The translations under genes were made by a program, and so were the position numbers. From contig CM061063.1 of NCBI GenBank assembly GCA_030762895.1, positions 104,740,210 to 104,804,209 on the forward strand: a DNA stretch of 64,000 nucleotides, read 5' to 3'. Source of the DNA: Sophora flavescens (taxonomy: Eukaryota; Streptophyta; Magnoliopsida; Fabales; Fabaceae). Shown piece by piece: positions 12,246-22,787 of this stretch. The notes under the pieces are model-generated. The model did no database searches. It worked only from the letters and a program-made list of their open reading frames with translations, and was not told the origin of the DNA. The first letter of the stretch is position 1; each line of letters begins with the position of its first letter.

Positions 12246-12299
12246 TGGTAGAGTGGTTGAGTCCCTTCATTGTAAACTATGCGGTCCAGGTTCAAGTCT
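12246..12299 (+). other. tRNA-like Pol III box pair (A box / B box), forward
   Basis: TGGTAGAGTGG at 12246-12256 fits the A-box consensus, and GGTTCAAGTCT at 12289-12299 fits the B-box consensus, at tRNA-like spacing. The stems do not form a clean cloverleaf, so this is a tRNA-derived or tRNA-like remnant inside the LTR and not a tRNA gene. Confidence 0.5.
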
Positions 12300-12365
12300 T
12301 AGCGCTTTGAATTTTTATGCTAGTTATGTAACTGACCAAATTTTTAATAGAAAGAGACGTTGACA

Positions 12366-12421
12366 GGACTTGAACACGGTACCCGAAGGTTGATGGGGCA
12401 CATCCGTTGACCGCTAGGCCG
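12366..12421 (-). other. tRNA-like Pol III box pair (A box / B box), reverse
   Basis: On the minus strand CGGCCTAGCGG (12421-12411) resembles an A box and TGTTCAAGTCC (12376-12366) a B box. It faces the forward module 67 bp away, forming an inverted pair. Confidence 0.5.
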
Positions 12422-12531
12422 ACAGTTTCTCTATGATATTAGTGTAACTTTAATATTACTTTAGTCATTATTTTTATCGTTGCAGAATCCTTTAAAGGTT
12501 GTTTTGCTTTACCAAGTGACATGAGTTGGTC

Positions 12532-12540
12532 TATAAATAG
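12532..12540 (+). promoter_or_regulatory. TATA box of the copia LTR
   Basis: TATAAATAG lies within the LTR, in the position expected for the U3 core promoter. Confidence 0.6.
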
Positions 12541-13577
12541 GACCATCTGCATGCAATAATGGATACGAAAATCTCAGAATTTCCCAAGCCATCTTCACTC
12601 CAAATCACCTTCTTTTCTCCCATGTGCGCGGAGAGAGTTAAGAAGACTATTGTTCTGTAAACTTTCATTGACGATACGCTTGGTTTAGGATGTGCAAACC
12701 AAACCAAGGTTACTCCATTGTATCCTGAAGGGGATTCACCAGTTACACCTATTGCATCCAATCTACGAGGAGAGATTGGTGGGGGCGAATCAAACCTAAA
12801 GCCTAATGTTCTTACGTGCCTTGGAGATTGCGCATTACCTTTGTTTTCTTCTTCTTTGTTGCAGATCCTTACCCCATTTTCTAACACATGCAAGCTAAGC
12901 TATGGAAAAAATGTGGAATTGTTAGAGAGAAATGGGTAGTGAGAATGGGTTTCTCATAGGAAGAGGGGAGGACATTCTGAAAATGAAAAGAGAGAGATAG
13001 GGTAAAGAAAGTGTCTACCCACTTAAACCCAATGCCATTTTAGTGTCTCTTAATTGATTTTATTTTATTTATTATTATTTTAAAAAGTTTTGTTGCTGCT
13101 GTCTAAAATAGCAGCTACCGGGCGAAATGGAAACTACAGAGTATGTAGTTGCTATTCTTCTCAGTTTTTTGTATGCTGCTAAAATTTTGTAATTAAGCAC
13201 ATGGGCCACTCTAGGTATTTTAAAAACTGATTGTTACAGTAAGGAAGATAACTAAATGTTAGAAATACTCTCAGGCCAAGCAGTTGCTCATTAAAGAGAA
13301 AGTAAATTCCATTGTGATGGACAATCCACAATCTTCTGAGTAGCTAATTCATCCCTCCAGTCCTTGTTTGATGGACCATCAACGATATTCTAAGTAGCTA
13401 ATTCATAAAAAATGCAAACAATTAACACCATTTGCATCTTAAATTAAAAAAAAAAAACAGAAATGAACTCAAAAAGACAATGTAATCAAATAGCTAAAAA
13501 TAGCATACAATTAGCAAATAAACATTTTAAAAAAGAAATAACCTTGAAGAAGTGAAAGAAGATAGAATTAAGCAAAC

Positions 13578-13739
13578 CTACTCAGTAACTTTTCTCAAAC
13601 ACTTGGTGTGCGACTCTATAGTACCAGCCTCTCCATCATGAGCAGGTAATACGTAGGAGCTGATGGTGCACGCCTTGGTATTTGGACTCACCTGACCTGT
13701 TTCGACCTCCAAGTCCCAAGGCTTATTCTGGTACTTGTC
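13578..13739 (-). pseudogene. Possible terminal exon of an unrecognised gene
   Basis: On the minus strand an acceptor-like catag precedes an open frame of 53 codons, DKYQNKPWDLEVETGQVSPN to SHTKCLRKVTE, closed by TAG at 13578. Its composition looks protein-like and unlike the surrounding AT-rich DNA, but I do not recognise the family. No upstream exon is firmly identifiable, so it may be a relic or chance. Confidence 0.25.
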
Positions 13740-14580
13740 CTATGTATAGTGTGGTAAGAATTAGAAAATAGTATCACAAAACAATGTTTTCCAATAGTAC
13801 ATCTACATGTTTATAATAATGTTCAAAACTTGTTTTGCTTCAGCTGTCTTCCTTGAGGAGAAAGTAAAAAATATTATCTAACAATAAAAATAATAAAAAA
13901 TAGCAAGTATAATTAAAGGCAGAAATCAGAATCATCTATATCTTTGAAAGATAGAAAATAAAAAAATAATGATAATAATAATCTCAGTTAAGAATACATT
14001 GAACAATGTGGACAGAATTGGTAGAAATGAAATAGTCCTCAACCCCTGAACAGCAAAGAGAGCATTAACACAGTGCAAGTATGTTACGTCCTAAACAAAA
14101 GTTAAAATTAGCAAAGTCACATCACTAACAACTAATAAGCACAAAAAGAGTGCAAGGGAAAATTTAAAAGCTTGGGTTTAGCCTCAGAATCTTATACCTC
14201 CGAATAAGATTTAGAGGCAATGACTCCATATGATCCATTAATTAGATTAAACTGAGCAGCAGAGCAAGTGCAATGATTTCTAATGATCCATGCATGTATG
14301 AATCCTTAACATGCAGTGCTGAATCATGGTTGTATAGAATGAGATAAAATATCAACAAACTAATTTAAACAAATACCTGTATAGAGAAGGCAAATGTATC
14401 TTTTCGGGGACTAAAATAATTAAAAAAGTATATATTGACATTTATTAGATGAATAAAATATTACAAACAAATTATATAATGCATTCCACAAAAAAATTAC
14501 ATTCGGGTGGGCAAAAAACAAAAATCAAATACCATAAACAATTATAGAAAAATAAAAGATTGAAAGAAAATGAGGGAAAA

Positions 14581-14697
14581 TCAAACATCTGAACAATATT
14601 CTTCACCCCGTTTCATTTTCAGTCGTCCTTGAAGATCCTGAGCATTGTCTTGGACATTGTTACAATTAAATTCATGGTTGTTTGCCACCAGTACATA
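14581..14697 (-). pseudogene. Possible exon-like open stretch, unrecognised
   Basis: The minus frame reads YVLVANNHEFNCNNVQDN followed by AQDLQGRLKMKRGEEYCSDV and a TGA at 14581-14583. It is hydrophilic with protein-like composition, but no domain is recognised and no splice sites are convincing. It may belong with the stretch at 13578-13739. Confidence 0.18.
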
Positions 14698-14778
14698 GTT
14701 AAATGCACTTAGGAGAATCGAACCCAAGAAATGGAGCTAAAATTAACGGAAACAGTGGGAATGATAATATAAATAAAA

Positions 14779-14783
14779 ATGAT
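14779..14783. repeat. Target site duplication (left) of the SIRE-type element
   Basis: ATGAT immediately left of the 5' LTR matches ATGAT at 38414-38418 immediately right of the 3' LTR. Confidence 0.92.
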
Positions 14784-16296
14784 TGTTGGAACCAAAGTGT
14801 TTTGGATTAATAATCTATGAGTTTTGATGTTAACAAAAAGGATTAAATTTGCATGGCAAAGTTTTAGTTGAGATCTAGCATGCTTTTTCTAGTCTTGCAG
14901 GAATGTTAAAATTTTATAAGTTATGGAAACCTTGAATAAGTTTTCTTGTATCTGCTTGGACTTAGTTTGTGAATCCGTGTCCATTCATGTAGACAAGCTG
15001 CTCAAAACGAATGGTACATTTATTTATTTATATTTGAGTAGACGAGCTTAAATGCCACGTCAGTAGACGGAGATAAAAAATAACTTACTGAATTTTAGCA
15101 AGTCCAGAGACTTGATGATAGACGAGAGGATATGCCACGTCAGTAGACGAACGAAAAGAAAACTACATGAGCATAGACTTGGTTTTACCCATGAGCGTGT
15201 AGACGCAGATTTTAAGTAGACGAACACTTTTTCATATAAGTTCTCATATGCTCAGTCTAGTTAAGTAAATGCTACCCCGACCACAAAGAAATATTTATTT
15301 CAAATGATTGATATTTATTTCAAACGAATGTTGGTCCTTCATATTTGTTTTACCTGTTTTAATGCTTTGTTTCTTTGTGAGAGAAACATAGTACCATCAA
15401 GGAAATGCAAAAAACAACACAGTACAATGGGGAAATGCAAAACGATCTGTACCTTGTCACCTTTACTGCTGGAATAGCTGGAATTTTCACAAAGGAGGAA
15501 AGACAGTTTTCAAATTGTAATTGCTCAGAGCTGTGACCCTCCATTTTGTGCAAAGGTGATAACCAAGAGTACATTTCACAATGGCCACGATCAAGCTTTC
15601 AGTCACAACGGATATTATGTATTTAATGCTATCTCTAAATGGGCATATTCAAAATAACCGTTGAAGTTTTTCAAGTGAAGAAGAAGGTCACTATAAATAG
15701 AAGACCTCAACCATTGAAGAACATTGGATTTCAATTTAACTTTTGCAAGCTAAACTTTTGCCGATCTACAATCTCTCATTCTTTCATTCTTTCAAGAGCA
15801 AAAGTCTGTATTCTTTAGTTTGAATATTGTTATAATATTCAACCGATCTTAAACTTTAATATCCTCACACATAGTGAGTTAGAAGATCAAAAGCAAACAA
15901 TCTCTTTGTTCGAGTTAGAGCCTGGAGAGGCTTGGTAAGAAAGGAATACTTGTAGCCTGGAGAGGTGTTGAGTACTTGTTGTAATCTATTTGAAAAAATA
16001 GTGGAGTAAAGCCTTCAAGTTGAAGGGACTGGACGTAACTCTTGGTTGGAAGAGAGTGAACCATGATAAAACACTTGCGTGAATCTTCTAATCCCTTAAC
16101 TTTTACAGTTTTATTTGTTTTACTGACTGTGAAGATTTGAACTTGATTTTGTTAATCTTTTAAAATATCATTTTATGTGTGTGATTCTGTCTTTTATTCT
16201 TTGTGTGAGAAAATAAGCTTTGAAAAATGTTGTTTTCGAAAATTATTAACAAACACAATTCAACCCTCCTTCTTGTGTTTGCCTGTGTCAACTTCA
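14784..16296 (+). repeat. 5' LTR of the SIRE-type element
   Basis: It begins TGTTGGAACC and ends TGTCAACTTCA just before the PBS. It contains a dispersed array of GTAGACGAG-like 8-mers (about 14990-15220) and a TATAAATAG box at 15692-15700. It is closely similar along its length to 36899-38413. Confidence 0.95.
15692..15700 (+). promoter_or_regulatory. TATA box, SIRE 5' LTR
   Basis: TATAAATAG in the middle of the LTR, conserved at 37810-37818 in the 3' LTR; the likely core promoter for element RNA. Confidence 0.65.
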
Positions 16297-16298
16297 GT

Positions 16299-16310
16299 TG
16301 GCATCAGAGC
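16299..16310 (+). promoter_or_regulatory. Primer-binding site of the SIRE-type element (initiator tRNA-Met type)
   Basis: TGGCATCAGAGC lies two bases after the LTR end. The common copia PBS is TGGTATCAGAGC, so there is one substitution. Confidence 0.85.
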
Positions 16311-16367
16311 TCAGCCTCGAAAGGGTTGAGCATCTAACGAGTGCTAAGGGAGTATGATCCAACAACC

Positions 16368-17861
16368 ATGGATGCAGAAGGACAAGCTATCAACATACCT
16401 CCTCTCTTTGATGGAGCTGATTATGACTACTGGAAGAAGAGGATGATGGCCTTCTTGGATGCACAGAACGTAGATATTTGGGAACTGGTTGAAACCGGCT
16501 ACACAGAGCCAAGAGGTGAAGCTGAAGCTGCTGTCCCTATAGCCCAATGGACTCAAGAGCAAAAAAATCAACATCAGCTCAATCTAAAAGCTAAGCACTA
16601 TCTCATGTGTGCTATTACCAGATCTGATCGTGATAAGGTCTATAGCTGCAATACTACTAAGGAAATATGTGATACTCTTGCCCTAGATCATTCAGGGTCG
16701 TCTCAAGTAAAGGAATTAAAGATAAGCATGCTGGTTCACCAGTATGAACTATTTAAAATGGTTGATCATGAAACAATAGATCAGATGTTTAGAAGATTTC
16801 AAACTATCAACAACAGTCTCAGATCTCTCGAAAAGACATATGAAAATAGAGACCATGTTAGAAAGATTCTGAGAAGTTTATCCAAGAAATGGAGACCCAA
16901 AGTTACTGCTATTCAGGAAGCTAAGAACCTGAATACTCTTTCTCTAGAAGATATTCTTGGATCTCTCAAGGTTCATGAACTTGAACTGAATGAAGAAGAC
17001 AACTCCAGAAAAGTAAAGTCTATTGCCCTAAAGGCAAAGAAAGCGAGTTCATCAAAAGTTCTCAAAGCTGCCGATTCTTTAGATGATGCTGAAACTTCAG
17101 ATAGTGATGAAGGGTCAAATGAATATGAACTATCTTTCATCTCCAGAAAGATTCAACACATGTGGAGAAAGAAAGGTGGCTTCAGGAGGAAGCAGTTCAA
17201 CAAAAAGTTTTCTAAGGAGAAGTCAGACTCCAAGACTAAAGGTCCACCCTTGTGCTTTGAATGCAAGAAGCCTGGTCATTTCAAAGCTAATTGCCCTGAT
17301 CTGAAGGACAAAAGGAAGTTCTTCAAAAATAAGAAGGGTTTGATGGCTACTTGGGAGGATCTGGATCTATCATCATCTGATGAAGAAGATGAAGCTGAAG
17401 AAGAGGCAAATATCTGCCTCATGGCTGACACGTCATCAGAAAGTGAATACACTAATGATGAGGTAATGAACTCTGACCCGTCCACTCTTCAAAATTCATT
17501 TGATGAATTGTTGCATGAGTCGTCCATACTGTGTCATGAGTATAGAAGTCTTAAAAATAAGTTTACAAAACTATCAAAAGAATATGATAAGGTTTGCATT
17601 GAAAAACAAAGCCTTAAAGATGAAAATGACAAACTAAAATATGAGAATGTCAGTCTAACTGACAAACTCGAGTGTGAGCCTGATGTTTCTTGTGAAGTTG
17701 CAAAACTGAAACAAGATGTGATGTATTTGACAGACACTCTGTCAAAGTTTGTAGGTGACTCGGATAAGCTCAGCCTCATTTTAAGGTATTCTAGGTCACC
17801 TCATGATAAATCTGGCCTTGGCTATGACAAGGAGAAGCATGAAGCATATCACAAAAGGTAA
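16368..17861 (+). CDS. SIRE-type Gag polyprotein
   Basis: This is the nucleocapsid/capsid protein of the copia element. I place the start at the ATG at 16368 (MDAEGQAINIPPLFDGADYD), because the WKKRM...LDAQNVDIWELV block that follows is the conserved SIRE gag start. A UBN2-type gag domain spans roughly residues 5-220. A CCHC knuckle, CFECKKPGHFKANC, sits near residue 296, followed by an acidic stretch (SSSDEEDEAEEE) and a coiled-coil C-terminal third. The frame is open for about 497 codons and then stops at KR-TAA, where the pol frame is offset. It is the best preserved coding region of this element. Confidence 0.85.
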   Translation: MDAEGQAINIPPLFDGADYDYWKKRMMAFLDAQNVDIWELVETGYTEPRGEAEAAVPIAQWTQEQKNQHQLNLKAKHYLMCAITRSDRDKVYSCNTTKEICDTLALDHSGSSQVKELKISMLVHQYELFKMVDHETIDQMFRRFQTINNSLRSLEKTYENRDHVRKILRSLSKKWRPKVTAIQEAKNLNTLSLEDILGSLKVHELELNEEDNSRKVKSIALKAKKASSSKVLKAADSLDDAETSDSDEGSNEYELSFISRKIQHMWRKKGGFRRKQFNKKFSKEKSDSKTKGPPLCFECKKPGHFKANCPDLKDKRKFFKNKKGLMATWEDLDLSSSDEEDEAEEEANICLMADTSSESEYTNDEVMNSDPSTLQNSFDELLHESSILCHEYRSLKNKFTKLSKEYDKVCIEKQSLKDENDKLKYENVSLTDKLECEPDVSCEVAKLKQDVMYLTDTLSKFVGDSDKLSLILRYSRSPHDKSGLGYDKEKHEAYHKR

Positions 17862-19314
17862 AAACCCCATACACAACATAGAGCTTCAAAAGCTCAAGCT
17901 AAACATGCTAAAACCAAGTCAGGCTCGTCCAACACCTTTTGCAAAAGTGTGTGGAAAAAGTGGGCATGTTACATCTAGATGCATACATAATAAACATGCT
18001 AAACATTCTCGTCCAGTGAAAACTAACAAGAAAGGACCCAAGTCAGTTTGGGTACCTAAAGATAAGATAATACCTGCTGCAGGTTTACCTAACAACAGGA
18101 AAGAAACAAACATCTTGGTACTTGGACAGTAGGTGCTCACGTCACATGACGGGAGAAAAGTGTATGTTCTAAGACCTTAGACACAAAGATGGTGGTTGAA
18201 TTACTTTTGGAGGAAACCAAAAAGGGAAGATCATTGGTATAGGTAAAATTGGTAAACATCTTTTTCTCTCCATTGATAATGTTCTTTTGGTTAACGGTTT
18301 AAAACATAATCTGCTGAGCATAAGTCAATTATGTGACAGTGGATATGATGTTTCTTTTGATAAGAACATGTGTAATGTCAAGAAAAATGATGGATCACTT
18401 TTATTCACTGCTAAGAGGCAAAACAATTTGTATAAAAATGACTTGGAGGACCTCTCAAATCAAAGAGTCTCATGTTTAGTGTCCATTGAAGATGAGCGAT
18501 GGATTTGGCACAAAAGGCTAGGTCATGCAAGCCTGAGATTAATCTCAAAGCTAAATAAGCATAACCTCGTGAGAGGGCTACCAAATCTTAAGTACAAATC
18601 TGATGCTCTATGTGATGCATGTCAAAAGAGAAAACAAGTCAAGGGTTCTTTTGACTCTAAGAATGTTGTTAGTACCAATAGACTAGTAGAATTGCTACAC
18701 CTTGATCTCTTTGGTCCAACAAGGTCTGTTTCTGTCAGTGGTAAGAAATATGGTCTAGTCATTGTAGACGACTACACTAGATGGACATGGGTTACGTTCC
18801 TAGCTCACAAGGACGAGTCTGTCATGGTTTTTTCTATATTCTGTAAATGTGTACAGAATGAAAAGGCATGTGTATCACTTCAATCAGAAGTGACCATGGG
18901 GGAGGGTTTGAAAATGAGCTATTTCATAATTTCTGTGAAGAAAGTTGTATTCTTCACAACTTCTCAATACCTAGAACACCACAACAAAATGGTGTGGTAG
19001 AGAGAAAGAACATATCTCTTCAAGAGATGGCTAGAACAATGCTCAATGACAACTTTGTCCTTAGACAATTCTGGGCTGAAGCTGTTAACACTGTCTGCTA
19101 CATTCAGAACAAAATATACATTAGACCAATCTTGAACAAGACTCCTTATGAATTGTGGAAGGTACGAAAACCCAACATTTCATATTTTCATCCTTTTGGT
19201 TGTAAATGTCATATATTGAATACTAAAGATCAACTAGGTAAGTTTGATGCAAAAATAGATAATGGAATACTGAAACATCGAAAGGTTTTAGAGTTTATAA
19301 TTCTAGAACTCTAG
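17862..19314 (+). pseudogene. SIRE-type second knuckle, protease and integrase, disrupted
   Basis: After the gag stop the reading shifts. A second, incomplete knuckle-like motif (VCGKSGHVTSRC) lies near 17947. The protease signature follows at about 18119-18150 as WYLDSRCSRHMTG: the catalytic D is present but the usual DSG reads DSR (AGG at 18131-18133). Then come the pre-integrase HHCC region (WHKRLGHASLRLI ... CDACQKRK, about 18508-18630) and the integrase core with DLFGP, VDDYTRWTW, RSDHGGGFEN and NGVVERKN. Frameshifts near 18120 and 18885 and stops around 18170 and 18215 inactivate it. Confidence 0.85.
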
Positions 19315-21311
19315 TAGTAGAAGAATATATTCATGTCAAGTTTGATGACAAGCAGCCTGATTAGAAATTATCAGAGCTAGATGAAGCTTTTGCAGATCTT
19401 GATCTAAATATCTCAGGAGATACAACAGAGGTAAAAGCTGATGATCAAGTGGATGACCCTCCTCAACAACCAGAAACCTCCACTTCTCAACAAAATACCA
19501 TTCAGAGATCATGGTACTTCAAAAATTATCATCCACGAGATCAAAGCATTGGAAACCCCAATGATAGACAAAGAACCAGATCAACTTTTAGAGAGCCGGA
19601 AGATTCTGCACTAGTCTCTGAGTTGGAAGCAAAGACAGTAGACGAGACTCTGCTGGACAATGGTTGGATTATGGTAATGCAAGAAGAACTAAATCAGTTT
19701 GAAAAAAGTGATGTTTGGACTCTGGTACCCCTGCCTAAATACAAATCAGTTATTGGAACAAAGTGGGTTTACAGAAACAAGCTTGATGAGAATGGTAAGG
19801 TGGTAAGAACTAAAGCAAGACTTGTTGCACAAGGTTATTCTCAAGAAGAAGGTATAGATTATACTGAAACTTTTGCACCTGTTGCTAGATTAGAAGCAAT
19901 TAGGATTTTACTTTCATTTGCTGCACATCATATCATTATGCTTTTTCAAATGGATGTTTAGAGTGCTTTTCTAAATGGCTTTATTAATGAAGAAGTATAT
20001 GTAATGCAACCTCCGGGTTTTGAGAGTGAAACCCAACCTGAACATGTATATAAGCTTAAGAAAGGTTTATATGGCCTTAAACAAGCACCTAGGGCTTGGT
20101 ATGATATACTAAGTTCATTTCTAATGGAAAATGGATTTAAAAGAGGAAATGTTGATACAACCTTGTTTAGAAAGTCTTAAATCTAATTTCATAATTGTGC
20201 AAATATATGTTGATGATATTTTATTTATTGCTACTAATGAATCTCTGTGCAAAGAGTTTTCTAATTCAATGCAGAAAGAGTTTGAAATGAGCATGATGGG
20301 AGAACTCCAATTCTTCCTTGGACTACAAGTTAAACAAGCTATAAACGAGGTGCACATCCATCAAACCAAGTATACAAAGGAACTCCTGAAGAAGTTCAAA
20401 ATGGATGATTGCAAGCCAATGAATATGCACCCCACGTCCATTCTGAACAAGGATGATAAATAGAAAAAGGTAGACCAAAAGGTATATAGAGGTATGATAG
20501 GATCTCTTCTATATCTTACCCGTCTAGCCCTGATATTATGTTCAGTGTATGTTTATGTGCTCGATTTCAATATGATCCCAGAGAATCTCACTTATCAGTA
20601 ATTAAGAGAATATTTAGATATTTTAAAGGTACTACTAATCTGGGTTTGTGTTTTAAGAAAAATGAAGATTACAGATTAGTTGGTTTCTGTGATGCTGACT
20701 ATGCTGGAGACAGAATTGAAAGAAAGAGTACCAGTGGAGGATGTCACTTCATTGGAGATAGTCTTGTCTCATGGTCAAGCAAAAGACAAAGTACCATAGG
20801 CTTATCAACTGCTGAAACTGAGTATATTTCAGCTGCTAGTTGCTGCTCATAACTTCTATGGATCAAACACCAATTGGAAGACTACAATGTGTTTGTAAGT
20901 AGTATTCCACTTATGTATGATAATACTGCTGCAATTAATTTATCTAAGAATCCAATATTACATTCTAGAGCTAAACATATAGAGATTAAACATCATTTTA
21001 TAAGGGATTATGTGCAAAAAGGTGTTTTTTATATACAATTTGTAGATACTGACCATCAATGGGCATATATCTTTACTAAACCTCTTGCTGATGACAGATT
21101 TATTTTTATTAGAAAGCATTATGTTATGTGTGGATTGATTATGTCGTCCAGCCTTGAGAATTTTGTTGTTGATGTATGTGCGTCTAAAGCATTTCAAGTC
21201 CATTGCATGATTAAAGTGCGCGTCCATTGCATACGGCGTCCATCGTATTTGTATGCCGCGTCCATACTTGCTTGCTTTTTTCTTGGACCCGTCCATACAC
21301 ATATTTATTAA
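19315..21311 (+). pseudogene. SIRE-type reverse transcriptase and RNase H, disrupted
   Basis: The copia RT begins around 19640 (WIMVMQEELNQFEKSDVWTLVP, GTKWVYRNKLDENGKVVRTK). It continues past a TAG at about 19959, in a position where the family has lysine, with SAFLNGFINEEVYV and YGLKQAPRAWYD. The catalytic IYVDDILFIATN lies at about 20203-20240, after a frameshift near 20160. RNase H follows (FCDADYAGDRIERKSTSG, STAETEYISAASC, AKHIEIKHHFIRDYV). Further breaks occur at 20461, about 20500 and 20850. Family assignment is secure; the enzyme cannot be made. Confidence 0.88.
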
Positions 21312-21613
21312 TTGCATTTATTTTGTCTTAAAGACAAATTTATCCTATATTCTCTAATGCTGAGTCAGTTACTTCCATCAATCCCATCAAGACCTTTTTA
21401 TAGTTTCAAAATACCAACGTTGTTTTATCCTTAATGACATGTCTTGTCAAATATTTTCTTTTTGATTTATTTCCAAAATAAAACCCTTTGAAATTCAAAA
21501 CCTTTTTAAGCAAGTCTTTTCCCACTCCGAAACCTTTCGCTGCTCTTCATCTCTGAACTCTTTCTTGAACTCTCTGCTTTCTGCTTCCAAACCCTAACCT
21601 TCAATCTTCAAGA
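21312..21613 (+). other. SIRE spacer between pol and second ORF
   Basis: This is an AT-rich noncoding spacer. Just upstream (21215-21300) the phrase CGTCCAT recurs several times, echoing the CGTCCATTCATG of the LTR. No promoter is evident. Confidence 0.5.
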
Positions 21614-22220
21614 ATGGCTTCCTCTTCAACTTTTAATGTGGACAAGATAAATGTTTCTATTGAGCATCATTTCAACTTCAGAATCTTGGAAGAGTATAAC
21701 CTAGATATTAGCAAGAATGTCAATGCCGTTGGCCGGGGAGGACTCTTCATGGAGAAAGTCTCCATTTTCCCTAATTTGATCAAGGATTTCTGGAGAGGTC
21801 TTCAAGTTACTGATAAAGAAGTCTTCGCCACCATTTTGGGGAAGAGAATAGTGGTTTCTGAGAAAACCATCTCTGATGCCATCGTCTGCGCTCAGGAAGG
21901 AGTGGTCTTTACTAAGACATGGGAAACGGACCTTGGTGGGTCAGAAGTTATTCCTGCCCTTCTGATGAAAGAAGACATAGTAAGAACTTATTCCTGGAAA
22001 TCGGTAAAAATGAAGGATCTGGTTCGCATCCTTCATCAGTTACTGAACAAGGTGGTGCTACACAAAATTGGCTCCAAGGACAACTTATCAGCCTTGCACA
22101 AATTTTGTCTCGGTTAGCTCATCATTGAGACTAAGATAAACTTGCCCAGAATTCTCTTTGGAAGATTCAGGGATGATGTTGTTCATAGGAAGAAGCTCTC
22201 TGCACTTCCTTACTGCCATC
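21614..22220 (+). pseudogene. SIRE second ORF (envelope-like/additional ORF), 5' exon-like part
   Basis: The ORF starts at the ATG at 21614 (MASSSTFNVDKINVSIEHHF) and is open for 167 codons to a TAG at 22115. The same frame then continues LIIETKINLPRILFGRF up to the Athila insertion at 22220. SIRE1-type elements carry an extra ORF 3' of pol, often called envelope-like; its function is not established. No signal peptide or convincing transmembrane segment is visible in this part. Its other half is 34186-35617. Confidence 0.7.
22216..22220. repeat. Target site duplication (left) of Athila-1
   Basis: CCATC here matches CCATC at 34181-34185, flanking the nested element exactly. Confidence 0.95.
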
Positions 22221-22447
22221 TGATGAGTGTGATTTCACCTCATATTTCCTTGACATTTCGCATGCATTTTCATATAGTTTAGGCATATTTAATTTGATTC
22301 TTTGTTAGTTTTTACCTTGGAATGGGTAAGGTGGTTTTGTGGTGCTTGTGTGCAGGAATTGAAGATTAAAATGCTCAGGATCAGTTATGTTGGAGCTTGC
22401 ATGAAGATGGAGCTTGAAAAGCAAGAAAATGAGACAAACAGAATTGA

Positions 22448-22705
22448 TCACAGCCTGGCCGTGATGGCCATCACGGCCATGATCGAGTAGAGCTGAAAAG
22501 AAAGAATGGAAAAGTCAAAGCTGGTCACGGCCAGGCTGTGATGTCCATCATGCCCGTGACATGCCAACTGAACAACCTTCACAGGCAGAACTGATCACGG
22601 CCAGGCCGTTATGGTGGTCACGACCGTGACAGACCAACCAGCGAAGCAATCTCCAAGACAGAATCCATCACTGCCTGGCCGTGACAGGCATCACAGTTGT
22701 GACGC
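22448..22705. repeat. Quasi-palindromic hairpin-module array in U3 of Athila-1 5' LTR
   Basis: Four units resemble ATCACGGCCAGGCCGTGAT followed by a short spacer and TCACGGCCGTGAC, separated by about 25-35 bp of unrelated sequence. Each unit can pair arm to arm. The last unit is followed by GTGACGCGCA, as is the last unit of the array at 29298-29645. Confidence 0.85.
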
Positions 22706-22777
22706 GCAATATCTGGATTTTTAAAAACTGATTTGATATGATTTTTGTATTTGCTTGGGATTCAAGTTACCCTACAT

Positions 22778-22787
22778 TATAAATAGG
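22778..22787 (+). promoter_or_regulatory. TATA box, Athila-1 5' LTR
   Basis: TATAAATAGG lies about 70 bp downstream of the hairpin-module array and is conserved in the 3' LTR at 33333. Confidence 0.7.

Larger units (their letters stand above)
11294..12888 (+). mobile_element. Ty1-copia element, 3' fragment (RNase H end plus 3' LTR)
   Basis: The remnant begins exactly at the Ogre edge and reads as the C-terminal RNase H of a copia element, then an untranslated tail, a polypurine tract (aatggtggggga, 12144-12155) and a 3' LTR. The rest of the element should lie to the left of the Ogre, outside this window. Confidence 0.82.
12157..12888 (+). repeat. 3' LTR of the copia fragment
   Basis: It starts TGTGAGAG right after the polypurine tract and appears to end CTAACACA at 12888, giving TGTG/CACA ends. 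A TATAAATAG box lies at 12532-12540. The 5' partner is not in the window, so the 3' limit is a motif call. It contains two opposed tRNA-like modules, listed separately. Confidence 0.68.
12889..14783. other. Gene-poor stretch between copia fragment and SIRE element
   Basis: This stretch is AT-rich, without a long ORF or recognisable element ends. It includes the duplicated phrase agtagctaattcat near 13340 and 13395, poly-A and AAT runs, and two minus-strand exon-like stretches (13578-13739, 14581-14697). Near 14715-14735 the minus strand has GGGTTCGATTCTCC, which resembles a Pol III B box. No A box was found nearby. Confidence 0.5.

Noticed and set aside
12889..14783. Intact host gene
   Set aside because: Only short exon-like stretches are seen; no consistent gene model with start, splice sites and stop could be built.
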